Assembly (NCBI RefSeq): GCF_024497955.1
Contig: NZ_JANHKP010000006.1
Coordinates: forward strand, 186,001 to 250,000
Direction: 5' to 3'
Origin: Streptomyces sp. C10-9-1
Lineage (GTDB): Bacteria > Actinomycetota > Actinomycetes > Streptomycetales > Streptomycetaceae
DNA: 64,000 bases
A program made the translations under genes and the position numbers. Shown here piece by piece: positions 30,653 to 39,701 of this stretch (position 1 is the stretch's first letter; every line of letters begins with the position of its first letter). Below the pieces are notes generated by a model. The model was given only the letters and a program-made list of their open reading frames with translations, had not been told where the DNA came from and did no database searches.

Positions 30653-31684
30653 ATGGCCAAGATCAAGCCCAGCAAGGGCGCTCCGTACGCACGCATCATG
30701 GGTGTCGGCGGCTACCGGCCGACCCGGGTCGTCCCGAACGAGGTCATCCTGGAGCGGATCGATTCCTCGGACGAGTGGATCCGCTCCCGGTCCGGGATCG
30801 CCACGCGCCACTGGGCCTCCCCCGAGGAGACCGTGACGGTCATGTCCGTCGAGGCCGCCGGCAAGGCCCTCGCGGACGCGGGCGTCGCACCGGAGCAGAT
30901 CGGCGCCGTGATCGTCTCGACCGTCTCCCACTTCAAGCAGACGCCCGCGGTCGCCACCGAGATCGCGGACAAGATCGGCGCGGGCAAGCCCGCCGCGTTC
31001 GACATCTCCGCGGGCTGCGCCGGGTTCGGCTACGGCCTGACCCTGGCGAAGGGCATGATCGTCGAGGGCTCGGCCGAGCACGTGCTGGTCATCGGCGTGG
31101 AGCGGCTGAGCGACCTGACCGACCTGGAGGACCGGGCGACGGCCTTCCTCTTCGGCGACGGCGCCGGCGCCGTCGTCGTCGGCCCCTCGGACGAGCCGCA
31201 CATCGGCCCCACGGTGTGGGGTTCGGAGGGCGACAAGTCCGAGACCATCAAGCAGACCGTGCCGTGGAACGAGTTCCGGCTCGGCGACCTCTCCCACCTC
31301 CCGCTCGACGAGCGCGGAGAGGTCAAGTTCCCCGCCATCACGCAGGAGGGCCAGGCGGTCTTCCGCTGGGCCGTCTTCGAGATGGCGAAGGTCGCCCAGC
31401 AGGCGCTGGACGCCGCCGGCATAGCGGCGGCCGACCTGGACGTCTTCATCCCGCACCAGGCCAACATGCGGATCATCGACTCGATGGTGAAGACGCTGAA
31501 GCTGCCGGAGCACGTCACGGTCGCCCGCGACGTGGAGACCACCGGCAACACCTCCGCCGCCTCGATCCCGCTCGCGATGGAGCGGCTCCTGGCGACGGGG
31601 CAGGCGAAGAGCGGCGACACCGCGCTCGTCATCGGCTTCGGGGCGGGTCTCGTCTACGCCGCGACGGTCGTTACCCTCCCCTAG
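30653..31684 (+). CDS. fabH: 3-oxoacyl-ACP synthase III (initiating condensing enzyme)
   Basis: A 343-residue KAS III that condenses a starter acyl-CoA with malonyl-ACP. The catalytic triad is intact: C122 (SAGCAGFGYG), H268 (FIPHQANMRI) and N299 (TTGNTSAAS). In Streptomyces this enzyme selects branched starters such as isobutyryl-CoA. AAGGAG at 30637-30642 precedes ATG 30653, and the gene begins 23 nt after fabD, so the two are in one operon. Confidence 0.97.
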   Translation: MAKIKPSKGAPYARIMGVGGYRPTRVVPNEVILERIDSSDEWIRSRSGIATRHWASPEETVTVMSVEAAGKALADAGVAPEQIGAVIVSTVSHFKQTPAVATEIADKIGAGKPAAFDISAGCAGFGYGLTLAKGMIVEGSAEHVLVIGVERLSDLTDLEDRATAFLFGDGAGAVVVGPSDEPHIGPTVWGSEGDKSETIKQTVPWNEFRLGDLSHLPLDERGEVKFPAITQEGQAVFRWAVFEMAKVAQQALDAAGIAAADLDVFIPHQANMRIIDSMVKTLKLPEHVTVARDVETTGNTSAASIPLAMERLLATGQAKSGDTALVIGFGAGLVYAATVVTLP

Positions 31685-31767
31685 GCGCCCGTCCGGGCCT
31701 CCGGATCCCCGGAACCCGCCCGTACGGCACCTGCCACACCCTCTGATACATACCGAAGGAGCGCCAC

Positions 31768-32019
31768 ATGGCCGCCACTCAGGAAGAGATCGTCGAAGGT
31801 CTCGCGGAGATCGTGAACGAGATCGCCGGCATCCCGGTCGAGGACGTCCAGCTGGACAAGTCCTTCACCGACGACCTGGACGTCGACTCGCTGTCCATGG
31901 TCGAGGTCGTCGTCGCCGCCGAAGAGCGCTTCGACGTCAAGATCCCGGACGAGGACGTCAAGAACCTGAAGACCGTCGGCGACGCCGCGGACTACATCCT
32001 CACCCACCAGGCCAAGTAA
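31768..32019 (+). CDS. acpP: Acyl carrier protein of fatty acid synthesis
   Basis: An 83-residue acidic four-helix protein. The phosphopantetheine attachment Ser is S41 in the DVDSLSMVEV motif. It carries growing acyl chains between FabD, FabH and FabF. GAAGGAG precedes ATG 31768. Third gene of the operon. Confidence 0.97.
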   Translation: MAATQEEIVEGLAEIVNEIAGIPVEDVQLDKSFTDDLDVDSLSMVEVVVAAEERFDVKIPDEDVKNLKTVGDAADYILTHQAK

Positions 32020-32106
32020 CCGTCCTGGGAACCTGACGCGCTGTCCGCCACCCGCGGTGGCACCGTGACAGTTCGGCACCCCCTTACACGTGGAGAAAGA
32101 ATTCCT

Positions 32107-33369
32107 GTGAGCTCGACCAATCGCACCGTGGTCGTCACCGGTATCGGCGCAACCACACCGTTGGGTGGCGACAGCGCATCGACCTGGGAGGGCCTGCTCG
32201 CCGGCCGTTCCGGCGCGACGGTCCTGGAGGACGAGAAGTACGCCGACCTCCCGGTCCGCATCGCCGCGACCGCCGCGGTGGACCCGTCCGAGGTCCTGCC
32301 GCGCCCGCTGGCCCGGCGGCTGGACCGCTCGGCGCAGTTCGCGCTGATCGCCGCACGCGAGGCGTGGGCGGACGCCGGCTACACCGCCCCCGCGGGCGAG
32401 GACGAGGCCGTGGCACCGGCCCGCCTGGGCACCGTCATCGCCTCCGGCATCGGCGGCGTGACGACCCTGCTCGACCAGTACGACGTGCTGAAGGACAAGG
32501 GCGCCCGCCGCGTCTCCCCGCACACCGTGCCCATGCTGATGCCGAACGGCCCCTCGGCCAACGTCGGCCTGGAGGTCAACGCCCAGGCGGGCGTGCACAC
32601 CCCGGTCTCGGCGTGCGCCTCGGGCGCCGAGGCGATCGGCTACGCCGTGGAGATGATCCGCACCGGCCGTGCCGACGTGGTCGTCGCGGGCGGCACGGAG
32701 GCGGCGATCCACCCGCTGCCGGTCGCCGCCTTCGCCAACATGATGGCGATGTCCAAGAACAACGAGGAGCCCACCAAGGCCTCCCGCCCGTACGACACCG
32801 GCCGGGACGGCTTCGTCCTCGGCGAGGGCGCAGGCGTGGTGGTCCTGGAGTCGGCCGAGCACGCGGCCCGGCGCGGCGCGCGGGTCTACTGCGAGGTGCT
32901 GGGCCAGGGCCTGTCGGCGGACAGCCACCACATCGCGCAGCCGGAGCCGACGGGCCGCGGCATCGCGGCGGCGCTGCGGAACCTGCTGGAGAGCACGGAC
33001 CTCAAGCCCGCCGAGGTCGTGCACCTCAACGCGCACGCGACCTCCACCCCGCAGGGCGACGTCGCGGAGATCAAGGCCCTGCGCGCCGTCCTCGGCGACG
33101 ACCTGGACCATGTGGCGGTCTCGGCGACCAAGTCGATGACCGGTCACCTGCTGGGTGGGGCGGGCGGCATCGAGACCGTGGCCACGGTCCTGGCGCTGCA
33201 CCACCGCACGGCGCCCCCGACGATCAACATCGACGAGCTGGACGAGTCGGTGGACGCCGACGTCGTCCGCGACGAGCCGCGCGCCCTCCCCGAGGGCACC
33301 ATCGCCGCGATCAACAACTCCTTCGGCTTCGGCGGCCACAACGTGGTCCTCGCCTTCCGCACGGTCTGA
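32107..33369 (+). CDS. fabF: 3-oxoacyl-ACP synthase II (elongating condensing enzyme)
   Basis: A 420-residue KAS II performing the repeated Claisen condensations of chain elongation. The Cys-His-His set is present: C170 (VSACASGAEAIGYA), H310 (NAHATSTPQGD) and H347 (MTGHLLGGAGG). GTG 32107 gives VSSTNRTVVVTGIGA. Last gene of fabD-fabH-acpP-fabF; a strong hairpin follows. The isolated set with a single KAS and no cyclases distinguishes it from a type II polyketide cluster. Confidence 0.97.
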   Translation: MSSTNRTVVVTGIGATTPLGGDSASTWEGLLAGRSGATVLEDEKYADLPVRIAATAAVDPSEVLPRPLARRLDRSAQFALIAAREAWADAGYTAPAGEDEAVAPARLGTVIASGIGGVTTLLDQYDVLKDKGARRVSPHTVPMLMPNGPSANVGLEVNAQAGVHTPVSACASGAEAIGYAVEMIRTGRADVVVAGGTEAAIHPLPVAAFANMMAMSKNNEEPTKASRPYDTGRDGFVLGEGAGVVVLESAEHAARRGARVYCEVLGQGLSADSHHIAQPEPTGRGIAAALRNLLESTDLKPAEVVHLNAHATSTPQGDVAEIKALRAVLGDDLDHVAVSATKSMTGHLLGGAGGIETVATVLALHHRTAPPTINIDELDESVDADVVRDEPRALPEGTIAAINNSFGFGGHNVVLAFRTV

Positions 33370-33397
33370 CGGACCCGCGCGACACGCCGGACACGGT

Positions 33398-33426
33398 GGC
33401 CCGCACCCCCGACGGGGGTGCGGGCC
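33398..33426. terminator. Terminator between convergent fabF and DUF3145 genes
   Basis: GGCCCGCACCCCC (33398-33410), loop GAC, GGGGGTGCGGGCC (33414-33426): a perfect 13-bp stem lying between two convergent stop codons, so it can serve both directions. Confidence 0.8.
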
Positions 33427-33494
33427 ACTGCGCGTCGCGGGGCCGGGGCACCTGGCGGACGGCTCCCCGGCGGAGGGCTGAGCGGGTGCGGGGC

Positions 33495-33986
33495 TCAGAC
33501 CACCTGGTGGAGCCAGCGCACCGGGGCGCCCTCACCGGCGTGGCGGAACGGCTCCAGCTCGTCGTCCCAGGGCTTGCCGAGCAGCTTCGCGAGCTCGTCC
33601 TCCAGCTCCGTCTCCCCGCGGGAGGAGCGGGCCAGGGCGGCCCTCAGCCGGTCCTCCGGGACGAGGATGTCGCCGTGGATGCCCGTCACGGCGTGGAAGA
33701 TGCCCAGGTCGGGGGTGGCGCTGTAGCGCTCGCCCTCGGCGGTCGCACAGGGCTCGGCCGCCACCTCGAAGCGCACCTGCCAGCCCCGCAGGGCGGAGGC
33801 GAGCCGGGAGGCCGCGCCCGGTTCGCCGCGCCAGGAGAGCTCGGCTCTCCAGGTGCCGGGGGACGCGGGCTGGCGGATCCAGTCGAGCTGGACCCGCGTG
33901 CCGAGCACCCCCGCGACGGCCCACTCGATGTGCGGGCACAGCGCGCGCGGTGCGGAGTGGACGTACAGAACGCCACGTGTCGTCAC
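33495..33986 (-). CDS. DUF3145 domain protein
   Basis: A 163-residue actinobacterial protein beginning MTTRGVLYVHSAPRALCPHI and ending HAGEGAPVRWLHQVV, both typical of the DUF3145 family. It is regularly found beside fabF in Streptomyces and related genera, suggesting a link with lipid metabolism, but no biochemical function is known. No signal peptide or membrane segment is present. Convergent with fabF. Confidence 0.9.
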   Translation of the reverse strand: MTTRGVLYVHSAPRALCPHIEWAVAGVLGTRVQLDWIRQPASPGTWRAELSWRGEPGAASRLASALRGWQVRFEVAAEPCATAEGERYSATPDLGIFHAVTGIHGDILVPEDRLRAALARSSRGETELEDELAKLLGKPWDDELEPFRHAGEGAPVRWLHQVV

Positions 33987-34244
33987 CGGGACCTCCAGTG
34001 TGGGACGGGGATCACCTTCCCAGCGGCCTCAGTAAACAGCATCCGGCGCGGCACTCCGCGAAGGGGACATCCGGTGACGCGATGTAATTTACTGGCGCCG
34101 ACGGGCCAGATGCCTCTGGGTCGACGGGGAAAAGCTACCGTGCGGGCGCGGCCCGGGGGTGGCGTACGCTCGGTCCCGGACCCGTACGCACCAGGTATTC
34201 ACCCGCCAGGAGTCGACCACCGGGTCCGGGGAGGAGTGGCACGG

Positions 34245-35162
34245 ATGCGCCCGGGCTCCACGGGGCGCCGATCGCACCGCGGCCCCGCCGCGGCCGCCGC
34301 ACTCGGCCTCCTCCTCACCGCCGCGCTCGGGGCCTGTGACGCTCCGTCACCGCACGAGGGGACGCGCACCGGGGTGTCCGCGTCCCCCTCGCCCTCGCCG
34401 AGCCCCGTGTCCCGCTGGGACCCCTCGCCCGCCTCGCTCGCCGCCGTCGGCGACTCGATCACCACCGGCTTCGACACCTGCCGCCTCCTCGCCGACTGCC
34501 CCGAGGCGTCCTGGGCGACCGGCACGGACGCGGACGTGGACTCGCTCGGTCTGCGGCTGCTGGGCTCCGAGGCGCTCGGCAGCCGCAGCTGGAACCTCGC
34601 GGAGAGCGGTGCCGACGCCTCCGACCTGCCCGCCCAGATGGCGCGGGCGGCGGCGCACCGGCCGGAACTCGTCACCGTGATGGTCGGGGCCAACGACGCC
34701 TGCGCGGACACCCTGGACCGGATGACGCCGGTGGAGTCGTTCCGCGACGCGGTCGAGGAGGCCATGGAGGTGCTGCGGGAGAGCGCGCCCGGGGCGCAGG
34801 TGTACATGGCGAGCGTGCCGGACCTCAAGCACCTGTGGGCGACGGGCCGCGACGATCCGCTCGGGCGCGGCATCTGGCAGCTGGGGATCTGCGCGACCAT
34901 GCTCGCCGACGCCCGGGACGACGGCCCGCAGGCGCGCGAGCGCCGGGAGGCGGTGCACCGCAGGGTGATCGCGTACAACACGGTGCTGCGGGAGGTGTGC
35001 GAGGCGGACGAGCGCTGCCGCCACGACGGCGGCCGGGTCTTCGGCTTCCGTTTCGGCAAGGAGCAGTTGAGCCGCTGGGACTGGTTCCATCCCAGCCGGG
35101 ACGGGCAGCGGCGGCTGGCCGAGATCGCCTACCGGGCCGTCACCGCGCCCCGGGCGCCGTAG
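34245..35162 (+). CDS. SGNH/GDSL-hydrolase lipoprotein
   Basis: A 305-residue exported lipoprotein. The N-terminal signal ends in the lipobox LGAC, so it is anchored to the outer face of the membrane; a Ser/Pro-rich linker follows. The SGNH blocks are AVGDSITTGFD (catalytic Ser), GAND (Asn) and DWFHPS (Asp/His). It is presumably an esterase or lipase acting at the cell envelope. ATG 34245 is preceded by GGGGAGGAG. It is 54 bp upstream of the next gene in the same direction. Confidence 0.9.
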   Translation: MRPGSTGRRSHRGPAAAAALGLLLTAALGACDAPSPHEGTRTGVSASPSPSPSPVSRWDPSPASLAAVGDSITTGFDTCRLLADCPEASWATGTDADVDSLGLRLLGSEALGSRSWNLAESGADASDLPAQMARAAAHRPELVTVMVGANDACADTLDRMTPVESFRDAVEEAMEVLRESAPGAQVYMASVPDLKHLWATGRDDPLGRGIWQLGICATMLADARDDGPQARERREAVHRRVIAYNTVLREVCEADERCRHDGGRVFGFRFGKEQLSRWDWFHPSRDGQRRLAEIAYRAVTAPRAP

Positions 35163-35216
35163 CCGGGAGCCCGCCCGGCCCGGAATACTTCCGCCCGACC
35201 CGACGGAAGGACCACC

Positions 35217-36530
35217 GTGCCCCTCGACCGCTTACCGATACCGCGGCGGACGCGTTCGCGCACCGCCCCGGCCGCTCCCGCGCTCGCCGTGCTCGCCGCC
35301 TCCGCCGCCCTGGCGCTCGCTTCCGCTCCCCCCGGCGCCGCCGCCCCGGTGCCCGGCGGGTCCGCTCCCCCGCCCGGTGCGACCGCACCGGCGCCCACCG
35401 TCGAGGAGCGGCGCCTGTCCCGCCCCGAACCGCAGGAGATCCTCCGGCGCGGCGGCTTCGCCGACGCGGGGCCCTCGCTGGAGCGGGCGCTCGGCCGCGC
35501 CCGGTCGCTCCACCGGGCCGAGGCCGCCGTGGCCCGGCACGGCGCGGCCCTGTGGGAGCGGGCCGTCGCCCGGGCCCAGGGCCGGGGGCCCGCACGGGGC
35601 GACCTGGCCCGCGGCGACGACCGCCCGCTCTACTGGGCGCGGTTGGACATGACGGCCCGGCTGCGCCACTGGGAGCCCCCGTTCGCCCTGGACGCGGCGG
35701 ACCGGGCACGCCTGGAGGAGCGGCTGGAGCGCTCCTCGCGCGGGCAGGACTCGCTGCGCTTCCCGGCGGGCGGGGGCGTGCGGCGGGTGGTGGTGACCGG
35801 GTTCGACCCGTTCACCCTCGACCGGGACATCCGGATCGGCAACCCCTCGGGGGCCGCCGCGCTCGCCCTGGACGGCACCTGGATCCGCACGCCCGAGGGC
35901 CCCGCCCGCGTCGAGGCCGCGGTCTTCCCCGTCCGCTGGGAGGACTTCACCGGCGGCGAGGTGGAGCGGACCCTGGCCCCCGTGCTCCCACGGGCCGACC
36001 TCTTCGCCACCGTCAGCCAGGGCAGGGTGGGACGGTTCGACATCGAGCGGTTCAACGGGGCCTGGCGCGGCGGCTTCCCCGACAACGCGAACCTCTCCCG
36101 CACCGGCACGGTCCCCGTCTCCGACCCGGCCTCGCAGCCCCAGTGGACGGCCACCACGCTCCCCTACGCGGCGATCACCGAGGCCGCGACGGGCCCCTTC
36201 CCCGTCCTGGACAACACGGCGGTGACGGAGATCCCGGCGGGTGGCGGCGAGCCGGTGGTGCGGCCGCAGGGCCCGACGCCCGGCTCCGCGGCCCGCGCGG
36301 GCGGCGGCGGTGACTACCTGTCCAACGAGATCGCCTACCGGGCGACCCTGCTGCGCGACCGGCTGGCGCCCGGCGTGCCCGGCGGACACGTCCACACACC
36401 GGTGCTCCGCTTCGGGGAGGGCAACACCTCGCAGGTCACCGACCCGGAGTACGTCCGCAACCGGCGCGCGATCGTCGAGCAGGTGCGCATGATCATCACC
36501 GTGGCGCTGGAGGCACCGCCCGGGCGATGA
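35217..36530 (+). CDS. Secreted pyroglutamyl-peptidase (C15)-like protein lacking the catalytic Cys
   Basis: A 437-residue exported protein: a signal peptide (hydrophobic stretch ALAVLAASAALALASAPPGA), then about 170 residues of helical prodomain-like sequence. The C15 peptidase fold follows (VVVTGFDPFTLDRDIRIGNP, FPVRWEDF). The family's Glu is present (E277 in DIERFNG) and so is the His (H393 in GGHVHTP). The position of the Cys in the usual YLCN motif is Ser (S369 in GDYLSNEIA). Typical C15 enzymes are about 215 residues, intracellular and cysteine-dependent, so this is an enlarged, exported and possibly inactive or re-purposed relative. Confidence 0.8.
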   Translation: MPLDRLPIPRRTRSRTAPAAPALAVLAASAALALASAPPGAAAPVPGGSAPPPGATAPAPTVEERRLSRPEPQEILRRGGFADAGPSLERALGRARSLHRAEAAVARHGAALWERAVARAQGRGPARGDLARGDDRPLYWARLDMTARLRHWEPPFALDAADRARLEERLERSSRGQDSLRFPAGGGVRRVVVTGFDPFTLDRDIRIGNPSGAAALALDGTWIRTPEGPARVEAAVFPVRWEDFTGGEVERTLAPVLPRADLFATVSQGRVGRFDIERFNGAWRGGFPDNANLSRTGTVPVSDPASQPQWTATTLPYAAITEAATGPFPVLDNTAVTEIPAGGGEPVVRPQGPTPGSAARAGGGGDYLSNEIAYRATLLRDRLAPGVPGGHVHTPVLRFGEGNTSQVTDPEYVRNRRAIVEQVRMIITVALEAPPGR

Positions 36531-36537
36531 TGGCGGA

Positions 36538-37251
36538 ATGAGGATCGCAGCAGCGCAGTTCCCGTCCGTGCCCGGTGACATCGCGGCCAACGTCCGCTCC
36601 ATGGCCGGCCTCGTCCGCGAGGCCGCCGCCAGGGGCGCACGCTTCGTCGCCTTCTGCGAACTGGCCGCCCACGGCTACGCACTGGAGCCGATAGCGGCGG
36701 ACCCGGGAAGCTGGCTCACCGAGGACGACCCGCGGCTGGAGCCCGTGCGCGAGGCGTGCCGGGAGACGGGCACCGCGGCCCTGGTGGGCTGCGCCGCCCG
36801 CACGGACGGCGACCGGCCCGCCATCACGGCCCTGGTCATCGGCCCGGACGGGGAACTGCTGACCCGCTACGACAAGCGGCACCTGTACGGCAGGGAGACG
36901 GAGGTCTTCACGGCCGGGACGGCGGAGGGGCGCTTCACCGTGGACGGGGTGCGCTTCGCGGTGGCGGTCTGCTACGACAACCGCTTCCCCGAGCTCGCGC
37001 GGAGCGCGGCGGCCGACGGCTGCACGGTCTACGCGGCCTCCTCGGTGCTGGTGGAGGGGAACGACTCCTTCGAGACCGTCTACCCGGTGCGGGCCCGGGA
37101 GAACGGGCTGTACGTCCTGGTGGCCAACCAGGTCGGCCCGGCCGACCCGGGCCACTGCCCGGGCGGCAGCGCGGTGTGGTCCCCGGACGGGGCACGGGTC
37201 GCGTCGGCGGGCGCGCAGGCGCCGGGGCTGGCGGTGGTGGACCTCCCCTGA
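36538..37251 (+). CDS. Nitrilase-superfamily carbon-nitrogen hydrolase
   Basis: A 237-residue amidase-like enzyme with the complete Glu-Lys-Cys triad: E41 (FCELAAHGY), K113 (YDKRHLYG) and C145 (AVCYDNRFPE). It hydrolyses a C-N bond of an amide, possibly a deaminated glutathione- or carbamoyl-type substrate; specificity cannot be read. It starts 8 nt after the upstream stop, so it is co-transcribed with the C15-like gene. Confidence 0.88.
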   Translation: MRIAAAQFPSVPGDIAANVRSMAGLVREAAARGARFVAFCELAAHGYALEPIAADPGSWLTEDDPRLEPVREACRETGTAALVGCAARTDGDRPAITALVIGPDGELLTRYDKRHLYGRETEVFTAGTAEGRFTVDGVRFAVAVCYDNRFPELARSAAADGCTVYAASSVLVEGNDSFETVYPVRARENGLYVLVANQVGPADPGHCPGGSAVWSPDGARVASAGAQAPGLAVVDLP

Positions 37252-37383
37252 CCTGCGGGGGCCGCCCGCCGCCGGGCGCGGTTCCTTCGGGGCCGTTCGG
37301 CACCCCCGGCGGGGTCCACCAGCCCTCCCTCGGGCCCGCGGGCGCCGCCAGACTGGTGGCGTCGTCCCGACGAGGAGGCCGCC

Positions 37384-37845
37384 ATGAGCAGCAGTACCGC
37401 ATCGCCGCGCGTCGCCGCCGCGCTGCCCGCCCCGTACCGCGACCGCCTGATGGGCTGCGCCCGCCGGGTGTCCTTCCCCGACGGGGCGCGGCTCTTCGAG
37501 GAGGGCGGGGCGGCCGACCGCTTCTGGGTGGTCCGCACCGGGACCGTCGCCCTCGACGCCCGGGTCCCCGGCCGTCCCCGGGCCGTCGTGGAGACCGTCG
37601 GCACCGGTGAACTGGTCGGCTGCTCGTGGCTGTTCGCCCCCTACCGGTGGAACCTGGGCGCCGAGGCCACGACACCGGTGCGCGCGGACGAGTTCGACGC
37701 GCGGCGGGTGCGGGAGCTGATGGACGCCGACCCGGCGTTCGGCTCGGCGCTGGGGCATGTCGTCGGCCGGGTGCTGGCCCATCGGCTGTCCTCGGCGCGC
37801 ATCAGGCTGCTGGACCTCTACGCCCCGCACGGCAGCGGCCTGTAG
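37384..37845 (+). CDS. Cyclic-nucleotide-binding domain protein without HTH
   Basis: A 153-residue protein consisting of one Crp-type cNMP-binding beta roll (RVSFPDGARLFEEGGAADRFWV, VGTGELVGCSWLFAPYRWNL) and the dimerisation helix; the DNA-binding domain of Crp/Fnr regulators is absent. Such proteins occur in Streptomyces beside redox and stress genes. It lies 150 bp from a convergent flavodoxin and a universal stress protein, so a role in hypoxia or dormancy signalling is a contextual inference. Confidence 0.85.
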   Translation: MSSSTASPRVAAALPAPYRDRLMGCARRVSFPDGARLFEEGGAADRFWVVRTGTVALDARVPGRPRAVVETVGTGELVGCSWLFAPYRWNLGAEATTPVRADEFDARRVRELMDADPAFGSALGHVVGRVLAHRLSSARIRLLDLYAPHGSGL

Positions 37846-37934
37846 GTCCGTCGGGTCCGTCGCCCGGTAGGGGGCGGCCCCGCGGACGGCTCCGGGGCCT
37901 GGCCGCGGGGCGGCGGCGCCCGGTCCTGCTGGAC

Positions 37935-37971
37935 GCTGACGGCGGCGCCCGGTCCGGGCGCCGCCGTCAGC
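37935..37971. terminator. Bidirectional terminator hairpin
   Basis: GCTGACGGCGGCGCCCGG (37935-37952) and its exact complement (37954-37971) form an 18-bp stem around a single T; the end loop probably opens to CGGTCCG. It lies between the convergent cNMP-binding and flavodoxin genes. Confidence 0.8.
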
Positions 37972-37995
37972 AGGGACCCAGGCGGACGCAGGGAC

Positions 37996-38520
37996 TCAGG
38001 CGGACGCCGCGGGGCCCGGGGCGTCGTGGTTCAGCTCCTCCCCGATGTGGTGGGCCCAGCTGCGGATCCTCTCGGGGTTGCGGAAGTCGCCGCCCTTGCC
38101 GCCGCGCACCATGGCGCGGGCGAACCGGCCCGGGGTCTCCTCCGTGAGGCTGCCGCCGAAGGTGATGTGCTCGCGTCCGCCGAGGCGCTTCATCTGCCGG
38201 GCGACACCGGGCACCGGCTCGATCTCCCGTTCCTCGGCGGAGGTGTCGACGGGACCGCTGCTGAACAGCCACACCGGGCGCTCGCGGAGCTGCTCGGCAT
38301 GGCGGCGGGCGCACCGGCGGGCCTTGCCGCTCCAGTGCCCCGCGTAGAGGGAGCCGCCGAGGACGACCCCGTCGTAGCGGCTGACGTCGGTGACGGACTC
38401 CGCGGGCATCACCTCGGCGTCGAGTCCGTCCTCGCGCAGGGACCTGCCGATCTCGTCGGCGATTCCGGCAGTGGCGCCGTGGCGGCTGCCGTAGGCGACG
38501 AGCACGCGCTTGCGGTTCAT
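37996..38520 (-). CDS. Flavodoxin-domain protein
   Basis: A 174-residue flavodoxin-like protein. The FMN phosphate-binding loop is VAYGSRHGATAGIADEIG and the next flavin contact is VLGGSLYAGHW. It resembles HemG/flavodoxin-type oxidoreductases. It is the downstream partner of a universal stress protein (55 bp spacing, same strand); this pair recurs in actinomycete dormancy-type loci. Confidence 0.88.
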   Translation of the reverse strand: MNRKRVLVAYGSRHGATAGIADEIGRSLREDGLDAEVMPAESVTDVSRYDGVVLGGSLYAGHWSGKARRCARRHAEQLRERPVWLFSSGPVDTSAEEREIEPVPGVARQMKRLGGREHITFGGSLTEETPGRFARAMVRGGKGGDFRNPERIRSWAHHIGEELNHDAPGPAASA

Positions 38521-38574
38521 GGCTGCTCCCCGGGTGGGATCGATGACCGGTGGGTGGGGGTCGGGCGTGCGGCC

Positions 38575-39504
38575 TCAGTCCGTGTGGGCGTGGCGGGCGT
38601 GCCGCTGGCGCTCCTCGGCGAAGGCGGGGGGCACCACCTCCACGGGGCAGTGGGCGTGGTGCAGCACGCTGTGGGCGACCCGGCCGAGGGACGGGCGCCC
38701 CACGGGCAGTTTCCTGCGGTGACTTCCCATGACCAGCAGGTCCGCGTGGGCGCTGGCCTCGACGAGGGCGCCGGGGACGCTGGTGCCGGTGTCGACGTGG
38801 GGGCTGACGGTCAGCTCCGGATAGACCCCCTGCACCTGGTCGGCCAGGTCCTTGAGCTCCTGCACCCGCTCGCGGGCCACGTCGTCCAGGTCGTCCAGCA
38901 TCGTGGCGACATCCCCCACATGGCCCAGCACGTTCCAGACGGCGAGCATCCGCAGGGAGGCCTTGCGCGCCTCGGCCTCGGCCGCGGCGAGCAGGAGCCA
39001 GTCGAGGTCGGCGGCTCCGTGGACGGCCGCCGTGACCGTGCCCGTGCCCGGGCGGTCCGCCTCGCCCCGGACGACGACCACGGGCACCTCGGCGCGGGCC
39101 ACCACGCCGAGGCCGACCGAGCCGAGCAGCAGCGCGGAGAACCCGCCGAGCCCGCGGCTGCCGACCACGACCGTCGCCCGGTGAGCGGCCGCGGCCCGCA
39201 GTCCCGCCAGCGGCTCCATCCGGCTGAGCTCGGTGGTCATGGCCAGGTCGGGGAAGCGCTCCCGGACGGCCGAGGCGGCCTCGACCAGCAGGTCGTGACC
39301 GGCCTCCCGGACCGACTGCAGGGTCTCGGCGGTGGAGAACAGGGCGCGCCGGTCGGTGTCGGCGGCGTGGACGAGGGTAAGCGGGCGGCCCCGGCGGTCC
39401 GCCTCCGCGGCGGCCCACAGCACGGCCTCCCTGGCTCCGTGGGAGCCGTCCACTCCGACGACGACCCCGCCGAGTTCCGGGCGGGTGGGGATGTCGCTCT
39501 GCAT
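38575..39504 (-). CDS. Tandem universal stress protein (UspA x2)
   Basis: A 309-residue protein made of two Usp domains. The first begins GVVVGVDGSHGAREAVLWAA and carries VVGSRGLGGFSALLLGSVG, the ATP-binding G-x2-G-x9-G motif. The second ends LLVMGSHRRKLPVGRPSLGR. GGAGGAG precedes ATG 39504. Such ATP-binding proteins are induced by stress, hypoxia or dormancy. Probably an operon with the flavodoxin. Confidence 0.92.
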   Translation of the reverse strand: MQSDIPTRPELGGVVVGVDGSHGAREAVLWAAAEADRRGRPLTLVHAADTDRRALFSTAETLQSVREAGHDLLVEAASAVRERFPDLAMTTELSRMEPLAGLRAAAAHRATVVVGSRGLGGFSALLLGSVGLGVVARAEVPVVVVRGEADRPGTGTVTAAVHGAADLDWLLLAAAEAEARKASLRMLAVWNVLGHVGDVATMLDDLDDVARERVQELKDLADQVQGVYPELTVSPHVDTGTSVPGALVEASAHADLLVMGSHRRKLPVGRPSLGRVAHSVLHHAHCPVEVVPPAFAEERQRHARHAHTD

Positions 39505-39701
39505 GACTCCTCCTCCGGCATGGGCGGCGGGGCCGGCGGTGCGCAGCCCCCGGTGCCTCCACCGTCGCACCGCACGACCGGGGCGGGAAGGGCCGACCGG
39601 TCCCCGGGGGGCCCGGTCGGCCCCGGCCCGCGCGGGGACGGCCTGCCTCGGGGAGCCCTCCGGGGCGGGTCGGAGGACGATGGGGGCAGGAGGTGGTCCG
39701 C

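Noticed and set aside
29706..33369. Type II polyketide biosynthetic cluster
   Set aside because: A single complete KAS II without chain-length factor, cyclases or tailoring genes, linked to fasR and DUF3145, is the primary fatty acid operon.
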